Part shown: positions 7,486-16,794 of the stretch, piece by piece
Position numbering within the stretch: position 1 is the first letter of the stretch
Layout: every line of letters starts with the position of its first letter
From: Anaerolineaceae bacterium
Lineage (GTDB): Bacteria; Chloroflexota; Anaerolineae; Anaerolineales; Anaerolineaceae
Reading direction: 5' to 3'
Length of the DNA: 64,000 nt
Assembly: GCA_016841365.1 (NCBI GenBank)
Contig: JAENZI010000004.1
Span: 1 to 64,000, forward strand
The notes under the pieces: model-generated
Databases searched by the model: none
What the model saw: only the letters and a program-made list of their open reading frames with translations
What the model was told of the DNA's origin: nothing
Translations under genes and position numbers: made by a program

Positions 7486-8565
7486 ATGGGTGCAAATATT
7501 GTTGTCGGCGGGTTTTGGGGCGATGAGGGCAAGGGCTTGATCAGTGCTTGGCAGACTTATAAACATCATGCGCTGGGTGTTTTCAGAGGCTGCGGCGGGG
7601 CAAACCCCGAGCACGGTTTATTCTTTAACGAAAGCTATATCAAGACCAATCAACTGCCACTCGGGTTCATTTTTGAAAACTGCCTGATCGGCATCGGCCC
7701 GGGAACAGCAGTGGATGTTCAGAAATTCCTTTATGAAGTGGAAAAATTCCACCTTTCGCCTGAGCAAGTGCGGGTTGACCGCAAGTGCCCGATCATCACC
7801 CCCGGGAATATCCAGGAGGAAATTGACAGCTCAAGCATGGACGCCATCGGCAGCACAAAAAGCGGCACCGGGATCGCCATGTCCCATGCAGCGTTGCGGA
7901 TTGCCCCTTTAGCCGAAGATGTTATCGCACTGCAGCCATTTTTGGATGACGTGCCCGCAATGGCCAACCGGCTGGCGGGAGAAGGGCCGATAAGCATTGA
8001 AAGTACCCAGGGCACTTTCCTTTCCCGTTATCATGGCGAATACCCGAATGTGACCTCGGTGGATGTGACTGCACCTTCGGTTATCGCAGGGGTGGGGCTG
8101 AACTGGCGCTCAGTGGAAGATGTGATTGTAGGCGTCAAGGCTTTACCGACCCGTGAGGGCACCGGCCCGATGGGTGATGTTGAGGAATTTACGGTTGAAG
8201 AGATGGAAGCGCTGGGGATTGTGGAATATAGTTCGATCATTGACCCAGACACAGGCAAGCATCAGATTCGGCGAAAGGCGAAGGGGATCGATTATTCACT
8301 CCTGAACCGGATCATCATGCTGAACGGTGCCAACCAGATCGCACTGACATTTGCGGAGCAGGTCGATCGGGCAGTGGAGAACGTGACCAAGTGGTCTGAA
8401 CTGACCCCCAAGGTCAAGAACTTAATCAGTGAGATTGAGCGCCGCACTAATGTTGAGGTAACGCTCGTCAATACCGGAAAACAGTGGTCGAGTATGGCCA
8501 GTAAGGATGATGACCTGCCAGAGATCACCGACTCCTTGATCGAAAGATTGAAGACCTATCGCTAA
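7486..8565 (+). CDS. purA: Adenylosuccinate synthetase, short archaeal-type
   Basis: 359 residues, against about 430 in ordinary bacterial PurA and about 340 in archaeal enzymes. The GTP-binding and catalytic segment GGFWGDEGKG retains the Asp of GDEGKG. The second motif reads GANPEHG with the catalytic His kept. The downstream PTREGTGP and EYSS blocks align best with the archaeal short form as I remember it. The enzyme joins IMP and aspartate using GTP, the first committed step to AMP. It faces a convergent hypoxanthine phosphoribosyltransferase gene, suggesting a small purine locus. The start ATG has GGAGG eight bases upstream. Whether a long bacterial PurA also exists lies outside the window. 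Confidence 0.85.
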   Translation: MGANIVVGGFWGDEGKGLISAWQTYKHHALGVFRGCGGANPEHGLFFNESYIKTNQLPLGFIFENCLIGIGPGTAVDVQKFLYEVEKFHLSPEQVRVDRKCPIITPGNIQEEIDSSSMDAIGSTKSGTGIAMSHAALRIAPLAEDVIALQPFLDDVPAMANRLAGEGPISIESTQGTFLSRYHGEYPNVTSVDVTAPSVIAGVGLNWRSVEDVIVGVKALPTREGTGPMGDVEEFTVEEMEALGIVEYSSIIDPDTGKHQIRRKAKGIDYSLLNRIIMLNGANQIALTFAEQVDRAVENVTKWSELTPKVKNLISEIERRTNVEVTLVNTGKQWSSMASKDDDLPEITDSLIERLKTYR

Positions 8566-8573
8566 TTGGCGTT

Positions 8574-8607
8574 AACGCCTGGCTCTCGCAGTCAGGCGTT
8601 TTGTTTT
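8574..8607. terminator. Bidirectional intrinsic terminator between purA and hpt
   Basis: AACGCCTG (8574-8581) pairs with CAGGCGTT (8593-8600), leaving an 11-base loop. TTGTTTT follows on the plus strand. It lies directly after purA and includes the last codons of the convergent phosphoribosyltransferase gene. Confidence 0.75.
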
Positions 8608-9230
8608 GCAATCTGCTCATCCACCCAGTTCTGCCCATCCGGGGTCAGTGTACGGATTTCTTCTATATCCCGTCCATGCTGGCGGTAATCCAGGCCGTAA
8701 CCGACCACGAACAGCGGTTCGATGAACAAACCCACATGCCTGACTTCGGGCAAATGTTGAAAGCCATTCAAGCCCCTGTTGCGCCACTCAATGTTTTCGG
8801 GGCGTTCCTTGAAAAGAAATGTGCAGATATTCCGCTGCATCACATGCTGCTGATCCAGGTATTCGCACACTTTGATGATCGTTTCTGAGGAATCGATGAT
8901 GTCTTCAATGATGATGACCAGGCGGCCATCCAGGCTGGGGCCCTCATAGGGGAACACTTTAACGTCCCCGCTGCCTTCGGTGCCTGCGTAGCGGTGATGG
9001 GTTTTTAGCCAGGCATTTTCAAACGGAAAAGAAAGCGCTTCTAATTCACGGCTGAGATCTTGGTGAAATGGTACGGCACCCTCTCTCAGGCAGAGCAGGA
9101 TCGGGGTTTCGCCGACATAATCCACGCTATAATAGATCTCTTTTGCGACGCGTTTTACCGTTGATTGGATGCGGGCTTTGCTGGCGACAACATCGCCGAG
9201 TAGGTGTTCTGGTATTGCGTTAAGCGCCAT
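8592..9230 (-). CDS. hpt: Hypoxanthine(-guanine) phosphoribosyltransferase family protein
   Basis: 212 residues with the type I phosphoribosyltransferase PRPP loop VIIIEDIIDSSET near residues 104-116 and the purine-pocket segment FVVGYGLDYRQHGRD near 176-190. These features point to purine-base salvage, converting hypoxanthine or guanine with PRPP to the nucleotide. It is somewhat longer than typical Hpt (about 180), with an N-terminal extension of about 40 residues. The ATG at 9230 has AAAGGAG eleven bases upstream, and a clear promoter lies at 9276-9304. It is convergent with purA. Confidence 0.8.
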   Translation of the reverse strand: MALNAIPEHLLGDVVASKARIQSTVKRVAKEIYYSVDYVGETPILLCLREGAVPFHQDLSRELEALSFPFENAWLKTHHRYAGTEGSGDVKVFPYEGPSLDGRLVIIIEDIIDSSETIIKVCEYLDQQHVMQRNICTFLFKERPENIEWRNRGLNGFQHLPEVRHVGLFIEPLFVVGYGLDYRQHGRDIEEIRTLTPDGQNWVDEQIAKQNA

Positions 9231-9275
9231 GAGGGGCTCCTTTGTGCCAACTGATTATTGCTGAATCCGAAGCTA

Positions 9276-9304
9276 ATCTTACTGAAGGTTGCACAGGGCG
9301 TCAA
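9276..9304 (-). promoter_or_regulatory. Sigma-70 promoter for hpt
   Basis: On the minus strand, TTGACG and TAAGAT are separated by exactly 17 bases. The -10 lies about 45 bases upstream of the hpt start codon. Confidence 0.65.
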
Positions 9305-9375
9305 TTGAATTATGTTAAAATTTCGCAGCAAACATGGGTTATTAACATTGTGCAGTGTTGGTATGGTTTGGCGGA

Positions 9376-9381
9376 TATAAT
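9376..9381 (+). promoter_or_regulatory. Possible -10 box for the methyltransferase at 9468
   Basis: A TATAAT hexamer lies 86 bases before the start codon in an A+T-rich stretch. No clear -35 element is found. The 237-base gap 9231-9467 otherwise contains only the hpt promoter and nothing recognisable as a gene. Confidence 0.35.
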
Positions 9382-9467
9382 GATGAAAGAACGTGAAATT
9401 GTGTTTGTTCAGTCTCCGTACCATAGTATTGAAAACACCCAACCAATAAAATGAAGGCAGGAGACTT

Positions 9468-10163
9468 ATGCCTGATTCAAATCAAATTTATCAGAATTAC
9501 GCAGGCCGGTATCATGCACTGGTAGCCAGGGAGGATTATGAAAACAACCTTCTTCCTGCGATCACTGAGATCGTGCCATTGCAAAACAAAGTTATTGTGG
9601 AACTGGGTGCTGGGACATGCAGGGTGAGCCTTTTGCTGGCGCCACTGGTTAAGCGCCTGTTTGTTGGAGACCGTTCCCACCATATGCTGTCTTACGGGGG
9701 GAAAATCGTAGGTGGATCGGGGTTAGAAAATTGGCACATGTTTCTCGAGTCGCATCTGGCGCTGCCTTTGGTTGATCACAAGGCAGACGTGGTTATCACC
9801 GGATGGAGTTTTTGTCATATCGGTTCTGAGGCGGGTGAAGCCTGGGAGGCAGCCCTTGAAAGGGGCTTATCTGAGGTGGCGAGAGCTCTGAAACCGGGCG
9901 GCGTGGTGATCATCATTGAAACACTGGGCACGGGCTTTCAATCACCCCATCCGCCGGCAAGGTTGCAGAAATTTCTGGCTTACCTGGACTCTCACGGGTT
10001 CCAATCCGACTGGATCCGGACGGATTATTGCTTCAAAGATGTGGCGGAAGCGAAAGACCTGACGGCATTCTTTTTCGGCGAAGATCCGCTGCCCATGTGG
10101 GAAGTAGATGGCGGTGTGGTTGTGCCCGAATGCACCGGGTTGTGGTGGAAAACAATCCAGTAG
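9468..10163 (+). CDS. Class I SAM-dependent methyltransferase
   Basis: 231 residues. Motif I is VIVELGAGTCRVSLLLA near residues 43-59. The later FDIV-equivalent strand is ADVVITGWSFCHIG, and the post-III motif is ALKPGGVVIIIETLGTG, close to the UbiE/COQ5 type of small-molecule methyltransferase. The substrate is unknown. The start ATG has GCAGGAGAC upstream. It stands alone, convergent with the ATP-grasp ligase, with a weak GCAAT-ATTGC hairpin in the 59-base gap downstream. Confidence 0.82.
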   Translation: MPDSNQIYQNYAGRYHALVAREDYENNLLPAITEIVPLQNKVIVELGAGTCRVSLLLAPLVKRLFVGDRSHHMLSYGGKIVGGSGLENWHMFLESHLALPLVDHKADVVITGWSFCHIGSEAGEAWEAALERGLSEVARALKPGGVVIIIETLGTGFQSPHPPARLQKFLAYLDSHGFQSDWIRTDYCFKDVAEAKDLTAFFFGEDPLPMWEVDGGVVVPECTGLWWKTIQ

Positions 10164-10222
10164 ATCAAAATTCTTGCTTACAGCAACTTAATTGTCAATG
10201 CGCAATAGAAAATTGCAAAATC

Positions 10223-11287
10223 TTAATCGATCATCCCATAACGCCGCAGGGCAGTCTCTAAGATCATATTGACCAGCTCGGTATGCCCCACGCCTTCCGC
10301 TGCCGCTTCGATCACGATATCTGAGATTCCGGGCGAAAGACCGGGCAGGGGGTTGATCTCGAGGATGTAAGGTTTCCAGTCTTCGTTGGCGTTCAGCCTG
10401 AAGTCCACTCTGGCCACGTCCAATGCGCCAGTCACGCGAAAGACGGCAGCTGCCAGCCAGTTGAGTTCATCCACCATTTCATCATCAAGGGGTGCCGGGC
10501 ACAGGTAGTTAAGCTGGTCTGCCAGGGCAACCTTGAGCCGATTGGCATACACGGCGTCGGTTTCAAGGTAGGGGGTCAGGTCAACTTCCATTGGCGGGAA
10601 GAAACGCAACCCTGCTTGAATGCGGGGCAGATCTTCATTATGCGGCAAACGGCGGGCCACAGGCCCGACCAGGTTGCCCACCATCCCTACGGTTACCTCG
10701 CGGCCTTCAATGAAGGTTTCGACTAACGCCGCTTGCTGATAACGCTCGATCATCATGGCGACTCTTTCCCGTAATTCCTGCTCGTTGGTCACAATCGATT
10801 GGGCGGTCACACCCATGCCGGTTCCTTCACGGCTGGGTTTGACGAATAACGGGAATTGCATCTTTTCATCAAGAGGTTCATCAACGCGCTCAAAGGTTTG
10901 GAAGTCGGGTGTTGGCAGGTCGTGATAGGTGAGCACCCGTTTGGTCATGGGCTTGTCTAATGCCAATGCCAGGCACAACACCTTCGACCCGGTGTAGGGG
11001 ATGCGTAATTTTTCTAAGATTGCAGGCACCTGGGCTTCACGGGCATCGCCAAAGTGGCTTTCGCAGATATTGAAGCACATATCGGGTTTGAACTTACGGA
11101 CGGTATCAACGATGGAGATGTCACCTTCTAAGAATTCGCAGGTGTGCCCGCCAGAACGGATGGCTTCAACCAGGGCGTTTATGGTCTTTTCGCTGTCGAG
11201 GTCATCCCACTGGTCCTCAGGCATGCCTTCCCAGTGCGGTGCATTTTTCTTTAAGTTGGCGAGCAGTGCTACCCGAAATGATTTCAT
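10223..11287 (-). CDS. D-alanine--D-alanine ligase-like ATP-grasp enzyme
   Basis: 354 residues with the Ddl fold. The N-terminal domain resembles the preATP-grasp domain (FNICESHFGDAREAQVPA around residue 96). The ATP-grasp core has FPLFVKPSREGTGMGV near 149, and the C-terminal metal-binding segment is PYILEINPLPGLSPG. It should couple ATP hydrolysis to dipeptide-like bond formation. An acidic insertion (DLDSEKTINALVEAI) and the absence of neighbouring mur genes leave open whether it is the cell-wall Ddl or a paralogue acting on another amino acid. The upstream minus-strand AATAAT lies six bases before the ATG, and no Shine-Dalgarno is evident. Confidence 0.78.
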   Translation of the reverse strand: MKSFRVALLANLKKNAPHWEGMPEDQWDDLDSEKTINALVEAIRSGGHTCEFLEGDISIVDTVRKFKPDMCFNICESHFGDAREAQVPAILEKLRIPYTGSKVLCLALALDKPMTKRVLTYHDLPTPDFQTFERVDEPLDEKMQFPLFVKPSREGTGMGVTAQSIVTNEQELRERVAMMIERYQQAALVETFIEGREVTVGMVGNLVGPVARRLPHNEDLPRIQAGLRFFPPMEVDLTPYLETDAVYANRLKVALADQLNYLCPAPLDDEMVDELNWLAAAVFRVTGALDVARVDFRLNANEDWKPYILEINPLPGLSPGISDIVIEAAAEGVGHTELVNMILETALRRYGMID

Positions 11288-11347
11288 TGTTGGATTATTA
11301 CTTTCTTGATCAATGTGGATAATGAAAATATTGATTACAAAGTAACT

Positions 11348-12667
11348 TTAACTTAACTGGTTTACTTTAATCATCTTTGCATCTTCTTGTTGCGCCTGCT
11401 TTATGCCGCGTTCAATATTTACACGGCGCAACATAATTATACCAATGATAAAAAAGATGACTAAGGAAACGATTCCCCATCGACTGTCACCAGTAAGCTG
11501 TGTTACAAGTGCCATGATGAAAGGGCCTACTACTGTATTGAACTTTTCGGATACACTGAAAAATCCATAAAATTCAGCGGTTTTGCTCTTAGGCATCAGT
11601 TGGCCAACCAAAGATCGGCTTAGTGCTTGACTACCACCTTGAACCATGGCAACGCCAAAACCGAGAATTAGGAAATGCCATTCCTTTGACATAAAGTAAC
11701 CGACAATCGCAACAAGTGTGTAAATTAGCAAGCTAAGAGTAATCGATTTTTTAATCCCGATTCTCTTGGAAAGTTTGCCAAATAAGATAGCAAATGGAGC
11801 AGCAACGAATTGCACCATCAAAAGTGTACCAATTAAAATCATCGTACCAAAGCCCAGATCGGTACCAAATGCAACAGCCATTGTAATTATGGTGCCGATA
11901 CCATTAGCATATATAAAGAAGGTTAGTAAGAACCAGAAAAGGTCCTGAAATTTCGAAATATCCTTTAATGCTTTGAAAAAACGTTTGAATCCTACTGCGA
12001 TGACTTTTTGACCAATTTCACTAGTTTCAATCATTCGTTCGGGTTCTTTAACGTGTCGAAAGATTGGGATGGAAAAGACTGCCCACCATACCGCGACACT
12101 TGTCAAGCTGAGCCTCATCATTAATTTAGTGGCTTCGGTTTCATCCATATTGGGCAGCATGGAGGGGCCGAGAAAGATCATGGCTACGTTAATTAGTAAT
12201 AGCAGGCCACCACCGATGTAACCCATTGCATAACCTTTGGAAGAAACTTGGTCGATTTCATTCTCGTCAGCAACATGCGGCAGGAGAGCATCGTAAAAAA
12301 CTAAAGAGCCAGCAAAACCGATTGTACCCAGAATGTATAAAATTGATGCTAAAAGTTGATCTCCAGGCTGATCAATTAGGAATAGCAAAGCTGTGCTGAT
12401 CACGCCTATTGCAACAAAGAATGCCATGAACTTTTTCTTTGAACCACGAAAATCTGCAATGGCACCTAAAACAGGGCTGATTAATGCAGCTATCAAGCTT
12501 CCAATGGCAACGGTATACCCCCAAATTGATAATGCGCCTTCCAAAGCGATATAGGCGGCAAAGTAATTGGGTAAGATAGCACCCATTACAGTAGTAGCAA
12601 ACGCTGAGTTTGCCCAGTCATACATCACCCAGGCAAATTGGGCACGCTTTTTCTCTTTAGCTTCCAT
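11348..12667 (-). CDS. UMF1-family MFS transporter (Atg22-like)
   Basis: 439 residues with about 12 membrane-spanning segments. The N-terminal VMYDWANSAFATTVMGAILPN block is the signature of the UMF1/Atg22-like group of the major facilitator superfamily, whose bacterial substrates are unknown. The conserved GAIADFRGSKKK loop between helices 2 and 3 is present. The gene is distinctly A+T-rich: two 60-base lines that I counted gave about 36 % G+C, against about 67 % for a line in uvrA. This suggests recent acquisition or relaxed composition. The start ATG has GGAGAG upstream. It stands alone, between ddl-like and the divergent uvrA. Confidence 0.88.
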   Translation of the reverse strand: MEAKEKKRAQFAWVMYDWANSAFATTVMGAILPNYFAAYIALEGALSIWGYTVAIGSLIAALISPVLGAIADFRGSKKKFMAFFVAIGVISTALLFLIDQPGDQLLASILYILGTIGFAGSLVFYDALLPHVADENEIDQVSSKGYAMGYIGGGLLLLINVAMIFLGPSMLPNMDETEATKLMMRLSLTSVAVWWAVFSIPIFRHVKEPERMIETSEIGQKVIAVGFKRFFKALKDISKFQDLFWFLLTFFIYANGIGTIITMAVAFGTDLGFGTMILIGTLLMVQFVAAPFAILFGKLSKRIGIKKSITLSLLIYTLVAIVGYFMSKEWHFLILGFGVAMVQGGSQALSRSLVGQLMPKSKTAEFYGFFSVSEKFNTVVGPFIMALVTQLTGDSRWGIVSLVIFFIIGIIMLRRVNIERGIKQAQQEDAKMIKVNQLS

Positions 12668-12854
12668 CGACTCTCCTTATTTATAGATGTTTGCTTGTAA
12701 TTATATAACCGAAATAAAAAGTAAAGGTTGCTTTATTTTCACAGTCTGCTCAGGTGAAACGCCGTCTTGAGAAAAAAGCAAAGCTAACGTTCGGTTTGCC
12801 TGAAGGGTATAATAACCAATTGCGCTTTAAACAGGCGATTAAATAAAACATTTG

Positions 12855-12863
12855 TGCTACAAT
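12855..12863 (+). promoter_or_regulatory. Extended -10 promoter for uvrA
   Basis: TGCTACAAT fits TGn-TANAAT. The uvrA ATG at 12871 follows seven bases after the hexamer, so the message could be leaderless. A second TATAAT lies at 12808-12813 and could give a leadered transcript. Confidence 0.45.
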
Positions 12864-12870
12864 TGATTGA

Positions 12871-15786
12871 ATGAGTGAAAATATGATGATGGCACTGGAT
12901 AACCTGCGTGTGGTTGGCGCACGCGAACACAACTTAAAAAATATCACCGTCGAAATCCCCCGCGACAAGCTGGTGGTGATCACTGGTCTTTCAGGCTCAG
13001 GGAAGAGTTCCCTGGCGTTTGATACGATCTTTGCTGAGGGGCAGCGTCGGTATGTTGAGTCCCTTTCTTCTTATGCCCGGCAGTTTTTGGGGCAGATGAA
13101 CAAGCCCGATGTCGATTCGATTGAAGGTCTCTCACCGGCGGTTTCGATCGACCAGAAGGCGACCTCGCATAACCCGCGGTCAACCGTGGGCACGGTGACG
13201 GAAGTATATGACTATATGCGTTTGCTATATGCCCGGGTGGGGATTCCGCACTGCCCGGTTTGCGGCAGAGAGGTGCAAAAGCAATCCGCCCAGGAGATTG
13301 TGGACGCGATTGAAAGTCTGCCCGCAAGCAGCCGGCTGCAGATCCTTTCACCACTGGTGCGGGAGCGCAAGGGCACCTACCAGGCGGTTTTCGAAGAGAT
13401 CCGGAAGGCTGGTTTTCTGCGTGTACGCGTGGATGGTGACACGCACACCCTGGATGAAACCTTTGATTTGGACCGCTATAAGCAGCACACGATCGAGGCT
13501 GTAGTTGACCGTGTGATCCTGCGTGACCAGGAGATTGACGAAGAGGCACAATCAGCCCGATCACGCATTAATGATTCGGTGGAAACTGCGCTGAAGTTTG
13601 GCGAAGGTTACGTGACCGTTCAGATCCTGTCCGAAGATACGCCGCGTGATTTACAGTTTTCCGAATATCTTGCCTGCCCGGAGCATGGCAGCATCATCAC
13701 AGAGATCGAACCGCGTACTTTTTCATTCAATACCCCTCACGGGGCCTGCCCGACCTGCCAGGGGCTTGGCAGCCGGCAAGAAATTGACCCGGATTTATTA
13801 ATCCCCGACCCCAGCATTTCGCTGATTGACGGCGCGATTGTGGATACGGCCTGGGACGGCCCGAAAGACGATGGTGGTTATTACTGGCAGATGCTTGAGG
13901 CTGTTGCCGAACATTATAAGATCGATCTTGAAGCACCCGTTGAAACCATCCCGCAGGAAAAACTGGATAAGATCCTGTATGGCACCGGCCGCAAAGAACT
14001 GAATGTTGAATTTACCGGGCGGAATGGACGCAAGAGCTCCTTCCGTGCCACGTTTGAAGGTGTGATCAATAACCTTGAACGACGTTACCGCGAAACCAAC
14101 TCGGAATATGTCAAAAGCCGGCTTTCGGAATTTATGAGCGACCGCCCTTGCCAAACCTGCGGCGGTGACCGCCTGAAGAAGGAAGCCCTGGCTGTGACGG
14201 TTGACGGCCAGAATATTATTGAAGTCAGCCGCTGGCCTGTAAGGCGCAGTTTGGACTGGATCAAAGCGTTATCCGGTGATGATTCGCTGTTTTCTGAGCG
14301 GGAACGTTTGATTGCCTCCAGAATCCTCAAGGAAATTGAAGCCCGATTGGGTTTCCTGGTCAATGTTGGATTGGACTATTTGACGTTGCAGCGTTCTGCA
14401 GGGTCACTTTCGGGGGGCGAAGCACAGCGCATTCGGCTGGCTACCCAAATCGGGTCACGCTTGATGGGTGTGCTTTACGTCCTCGACGAACCCTCCATTG
14501 GTTTGCATCCCCGTGACAATGATCGTTTGCTGGTCACGCTGGAGGGGATGCGGGATTTAGGTAACACGGTGCTGGTGGTGGAGCATGATGAAGAGACCAT
14601 CCGGCGTGCCGATTGGGTTGTGGATATGGGACTTGGTGCGGGCGAGCTGGGTGGTGAGGTGGTTGCCCAGGGTCCGCCGGAAGATATTATCAAGCATCCT
14701 GAGTCGCTAACGGGGGCCTATCTTTCGGGGCGCAAGTATGTTCCCATCCCGGAAAAGCGCCGCGACGGCACCGGTGAACACCTTGTGCTGAAAGGCGGCC
14801 GTGAAAACAACCTGAAGAATGTCACATTGGATATCCCATTAGGGAAATTTGTCTGCATGACGGGCGTTTCTGGTTCGGGCAAATCTTCCTTGTTGATTGA
14901 TACGCTCTATCGCAGCCTGGCACGTCAACTGCATGGCGCGCGTACCGCCCCGGGTGATTTTGATTCCATCGAAGGCGTTGAACACATTGATAAGGTCATC
15001 AATATCGACCAATCACCCATCGGGCGCACACCACGTTCGAACCCGGGAACCTACACGGGTGTATTCGACTATGTCCGTGATCTGTTTGCGGAATTGCCAG
15101 AGAGCAAAATGCGCGGGTATAAGAAAGGGCGTTTCAGTTTCAATGTTAAAGGCGGTCGCTGTGAAGCCTGTGCAGGGCAGGGGCAGCTCAAGATCGAGAT
15201 GCAGTTTTTACCCGATATTTATGTTCCCTGTGACGTTTGCCATGGCGCACGTTATAACCGCGAAACACTGCAAATTAAATTCAAAGACAAGAGCATTGCG
15301 GACGTGCTGGATATGACCATCGACTCTGCTGCCGCGTTCTTTGAAGCCTTCCCCAAGATTACCCGCCGGCTGGAAACGCTCCAGGATGTGGGTTTGGGTT
15401 ATATCCGGCTCGGCCAGTCTGCAACAACGCTTTCAGGCGGTGAGGCACAGCGGGTTAAGCTCTCGAAGGAGTTGTCGCGCCGCTCAACGGGCAGCACCTT
15501 GTATGTGCTGGATGAGCCTTCTGTAGGTCTGCATGCCGCCGATGTGCACCGCTTGATCGAGGTGTTGCAGCGCCTGGTGGATGAAGGGAATACGGTGGTG
15601 ATCATCGAGCACAACCTGGACATCATCAAGGTTTCGGATTGGATCATAGATCTGGGTCCGGAAGGCGGCGATGCTGGCGGTGAGATCATCGCTGAAGGCG
15701 AACCCGAACAGATTTGTGAAATGGCGCACTCCTATACGGGGCAGTTCATGAAACGCATGCTTGAATGTCATAAGTCAACCGCTTGA
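12871..15786 (+). CDS. uvrA: UvrABC system protein A
   Basis: 971 residues. The first ATPase half begins [15 protein letters not shown] with Walker [13 protein letters not shown], followed by the [23 protein letters not shown] segment typical of UvrA. Zinc-binding cysteine pairs occur at CPVCG, at CPTCQGLG and, in the second half, at CEACAGQG and [10 protein letters not shown]. Both ABC signatures ([14 protein letters not shown] and [14 protein letters not shown]) are present. The protein recognises bulky DNA lesions and loads UvrB. An alkyltransferase-like protein, a known UvrA partner in bacteria, is encoded upstream. Four in-frame ATGs lie within the first seven codons, none with a good ribosome site; the first was chosen. 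Confidence 0.97.
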   Translation: MSENMMMALDNLRVVGAREHNLKNITVEIPRDKLVVITGLSGSGKSSLAFDTIFAEGQRRYVESLSSYARQFLGQMNKPDVDSIEGLSPAVSIDQKATSHNPRSTVGTVTEVYDYMRLLYARVGIPHCPVCGREVQKQSAQEIVDAIESLPASSRLQILSPLVRERKGTYQAVFEEIRKAGFLRVRVDGDTHTLDETFDLDRYKQHTIEAVVDRVILRDQEIDEEAQSARSRINDSVETALKFGEGYVTVQILSEDTPRDLQFSEYLACPEHGSIITEIEPRTFSFNTPHGACPTCQGLGSRQEIDPDLLIPDPSISLIDGAIVDTAWDGPKDDGGYYWQMLEAVAEHYKIDLEAPVETIPQEKLDKILYGTGRKELNVEFTGRNGRKSSFRATFEGVINNLERRYRETNSEYVKSRLSEFMSDRPCQTCGGDRLKKEALAVTVDGQNIIEVSRWPVRRSLDWIKALSGDDSLFSERERLIASRILKEIEARLGFLVNVGLDYLTLQRSAGSLSGGEAQRIRLATQIGSRLMGVLYVLDEPSIGLHPRDNDRLLVTLEGMRDLGNTVLVVEHDEETIRRADWVVDMGLGAGELGGEVVAQGPPEDIIKHPESLTGAYLSGRKYVPIPEKRRDGTGEHLVLKGGRENNLKNVTLDIPLGKFVCMTGVSGSGKSSLLIDTLYRSLARQLHGARTAPGDFDSIEGVEHIDKVINIDQSPIGRTPRSNPGTYTGVFDYVRDLFAELPESKMRGYKKGRFSFNVKGGRCEACAGQGQLKIEMQFLPDIYVPCDVCHGARYNRETLQIKFKDKSIADVLDMTIDSAAAFFEAFPKITRRLETLQDVGLGYIRLGQSATTLSGGEAQRVKLSKELSRRSTGSTLYVLDEPSVGLHAADVHRLIEVLQRLVDEGNTVVIIEHNLDIIKVSDWIIDLGPEGGDAGGEIIAEGEPEQICEMAHSYTGQFMKRMLECHKSTA

Positions 15787-15972
15787 TTTATGTTAGTCGG
15801 CCTTGAAAATTTCACTTTGCAATTTAACATTATATAAACTATGATTAATTTGATTAAATTGAGCGACTCGACCGGGATTTGATTTTCGGTTAAAATAGAA
15901 ACGTGAACGATCAAGTAAATGGATGATCTTGTCCGTACTTATGGATTGATCCGAAACTGAAAAGGAAATATT

Positions 15973-16704
15973 ATGAGCAAAAAAGATGCGAAAAACGTGA
16001 TTTCATCGTATCGCAAAAAGCAAAAACTTGGGCCATATATCATCGGCGGAATTGCGATCTTATTGGCTATTGCCGGTATCGTTCTGTTGGTGATCTATCT
16101 TGTGGGCGGCGGAAACGGCCCGGGGTTATCATTGTTCGCCAGCAAAACCCCAACGCCGACCGAGACGCCAACGCCTACACCGGTCACGCCGACTGCTACA
16201 GCCACAATGACGGCGACCGTCACCAATACGCCTACCATCACACCAACCAACACCCCCTCCGCCCCATTCGAATATGAGGTTCAGGAAGGCGATAACTGTA
16301 CCACGATCGCCGAGGAGTTTGAGGTGTCGATTGAGGTGCTTCTGGCTTTGAATAACCTGGATGTGAACTGTTTCATCAACCCCGGAGATACGATCTTGAT
16401 CCCCGCTCCTGGGCAAGAACTGCCCACAGCCACACCGCTTCCAGATGATATTGCACCCGGCACGTTGATCGAGTACAGAATCCGTTCGGGTGACAGCTTA
16501 TATGTGCTTGCTGAGCAATTCAACAGCACGGTTGAGCGCATCATCGAAGAGACCAATGATTACCGCCGTCAGAATGATATGGATGAAATGGAAGATGCCA
16601 ATGATATCTTTGTTGGCGATATCCTTATCATCCCGGTCAACATTGTCACGCCTGTGCCGACTGCCACAAACACAGTCAGCCCGACGGAGACACCAGAACC
16701 CTGA
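15973..16704 (+). CDS. Membrane-anchored protein with two LysM domains
   Basis: 243 residues: a basic cytoplasmic tail of about 20 residues, one transmembrane helix (YIIGGIAILLAIAGIVLLVI) near 24-43, a Thr/Pro-rich linker of about 45 residues, then two LysM domains. The first runs from FEYEVQEGDNCTTIA to INPGDTILIP. The second runs from EYRIRSGDSLYVLAEQF to VGDILIIP, with an acidic insertion. LysM modules bind N-acetylglucosamine polymers such as peptidoglycan. The topology (inside tail, single helix, extracellular domains) suggests a cell-wall-binding surface protein. The start has AAGGAAAT upstream. It ends just before a strong hairpin shared with araA. Confidence 0.88.
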   Translation: MSKKDAKNVISSYRKKQKLGPYIIGGIAILLAIAGIVLLVIYLVGGGNGPGLSLFASKTPTPTETPTPTPVTPTATATMTATVTNTPTITPTNTPSAPFEYEVQEGDNCTTIAEEFEVSIEVLLALNNLDVNCFINPGDTILIPAPGQELPTATPLPDDIAPGTLIEYRIRSGDSLYVLAEQFNSTVERIIEETNDYRRQNDMDEMEDANDIFVGDILIIPVNIVTPVPTATNTVSPTETPEP

Positions 16705-16732
16705 TCCAGAATATTAAATCGAATATAAACGA

Positions 16733-16761
16733 TATCGGCGGCCTGTGAATGGCCGCCGATA
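16733..16761. terminator. Strong hairpin between the LysM gene and araA
   Basis: TATCGGCGGCC (16733-16743) pairs perfectly with GGCCGCCGATA (16751-16761) around a 7-base loop. It lies between convergent genes and likely ends transcription from both sides, although the T-tracts are short. Confidence 0.6.
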
Positions 16762-16794
16762 CCGTTTAACCAAGGAGAGTTGTATTTAAGAGTA

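Noticed and set aside
7486-8565. Interpretation as viral PurZ (2-aminoadenine synthesis)
   Set aside because: The GDEGKG Asp is retained, there is no neighbouring phage or Z-genome gene, and an archaeal-type PurA explains the length.
12980-13564. A long frame antisense to uvrA, and similar frames at 39968-40621 and 44003-44395
   Set aside because: All lie opposite well-supported genes, lack ribosome sites or motifs, and are explained by G+C-rich third positions.
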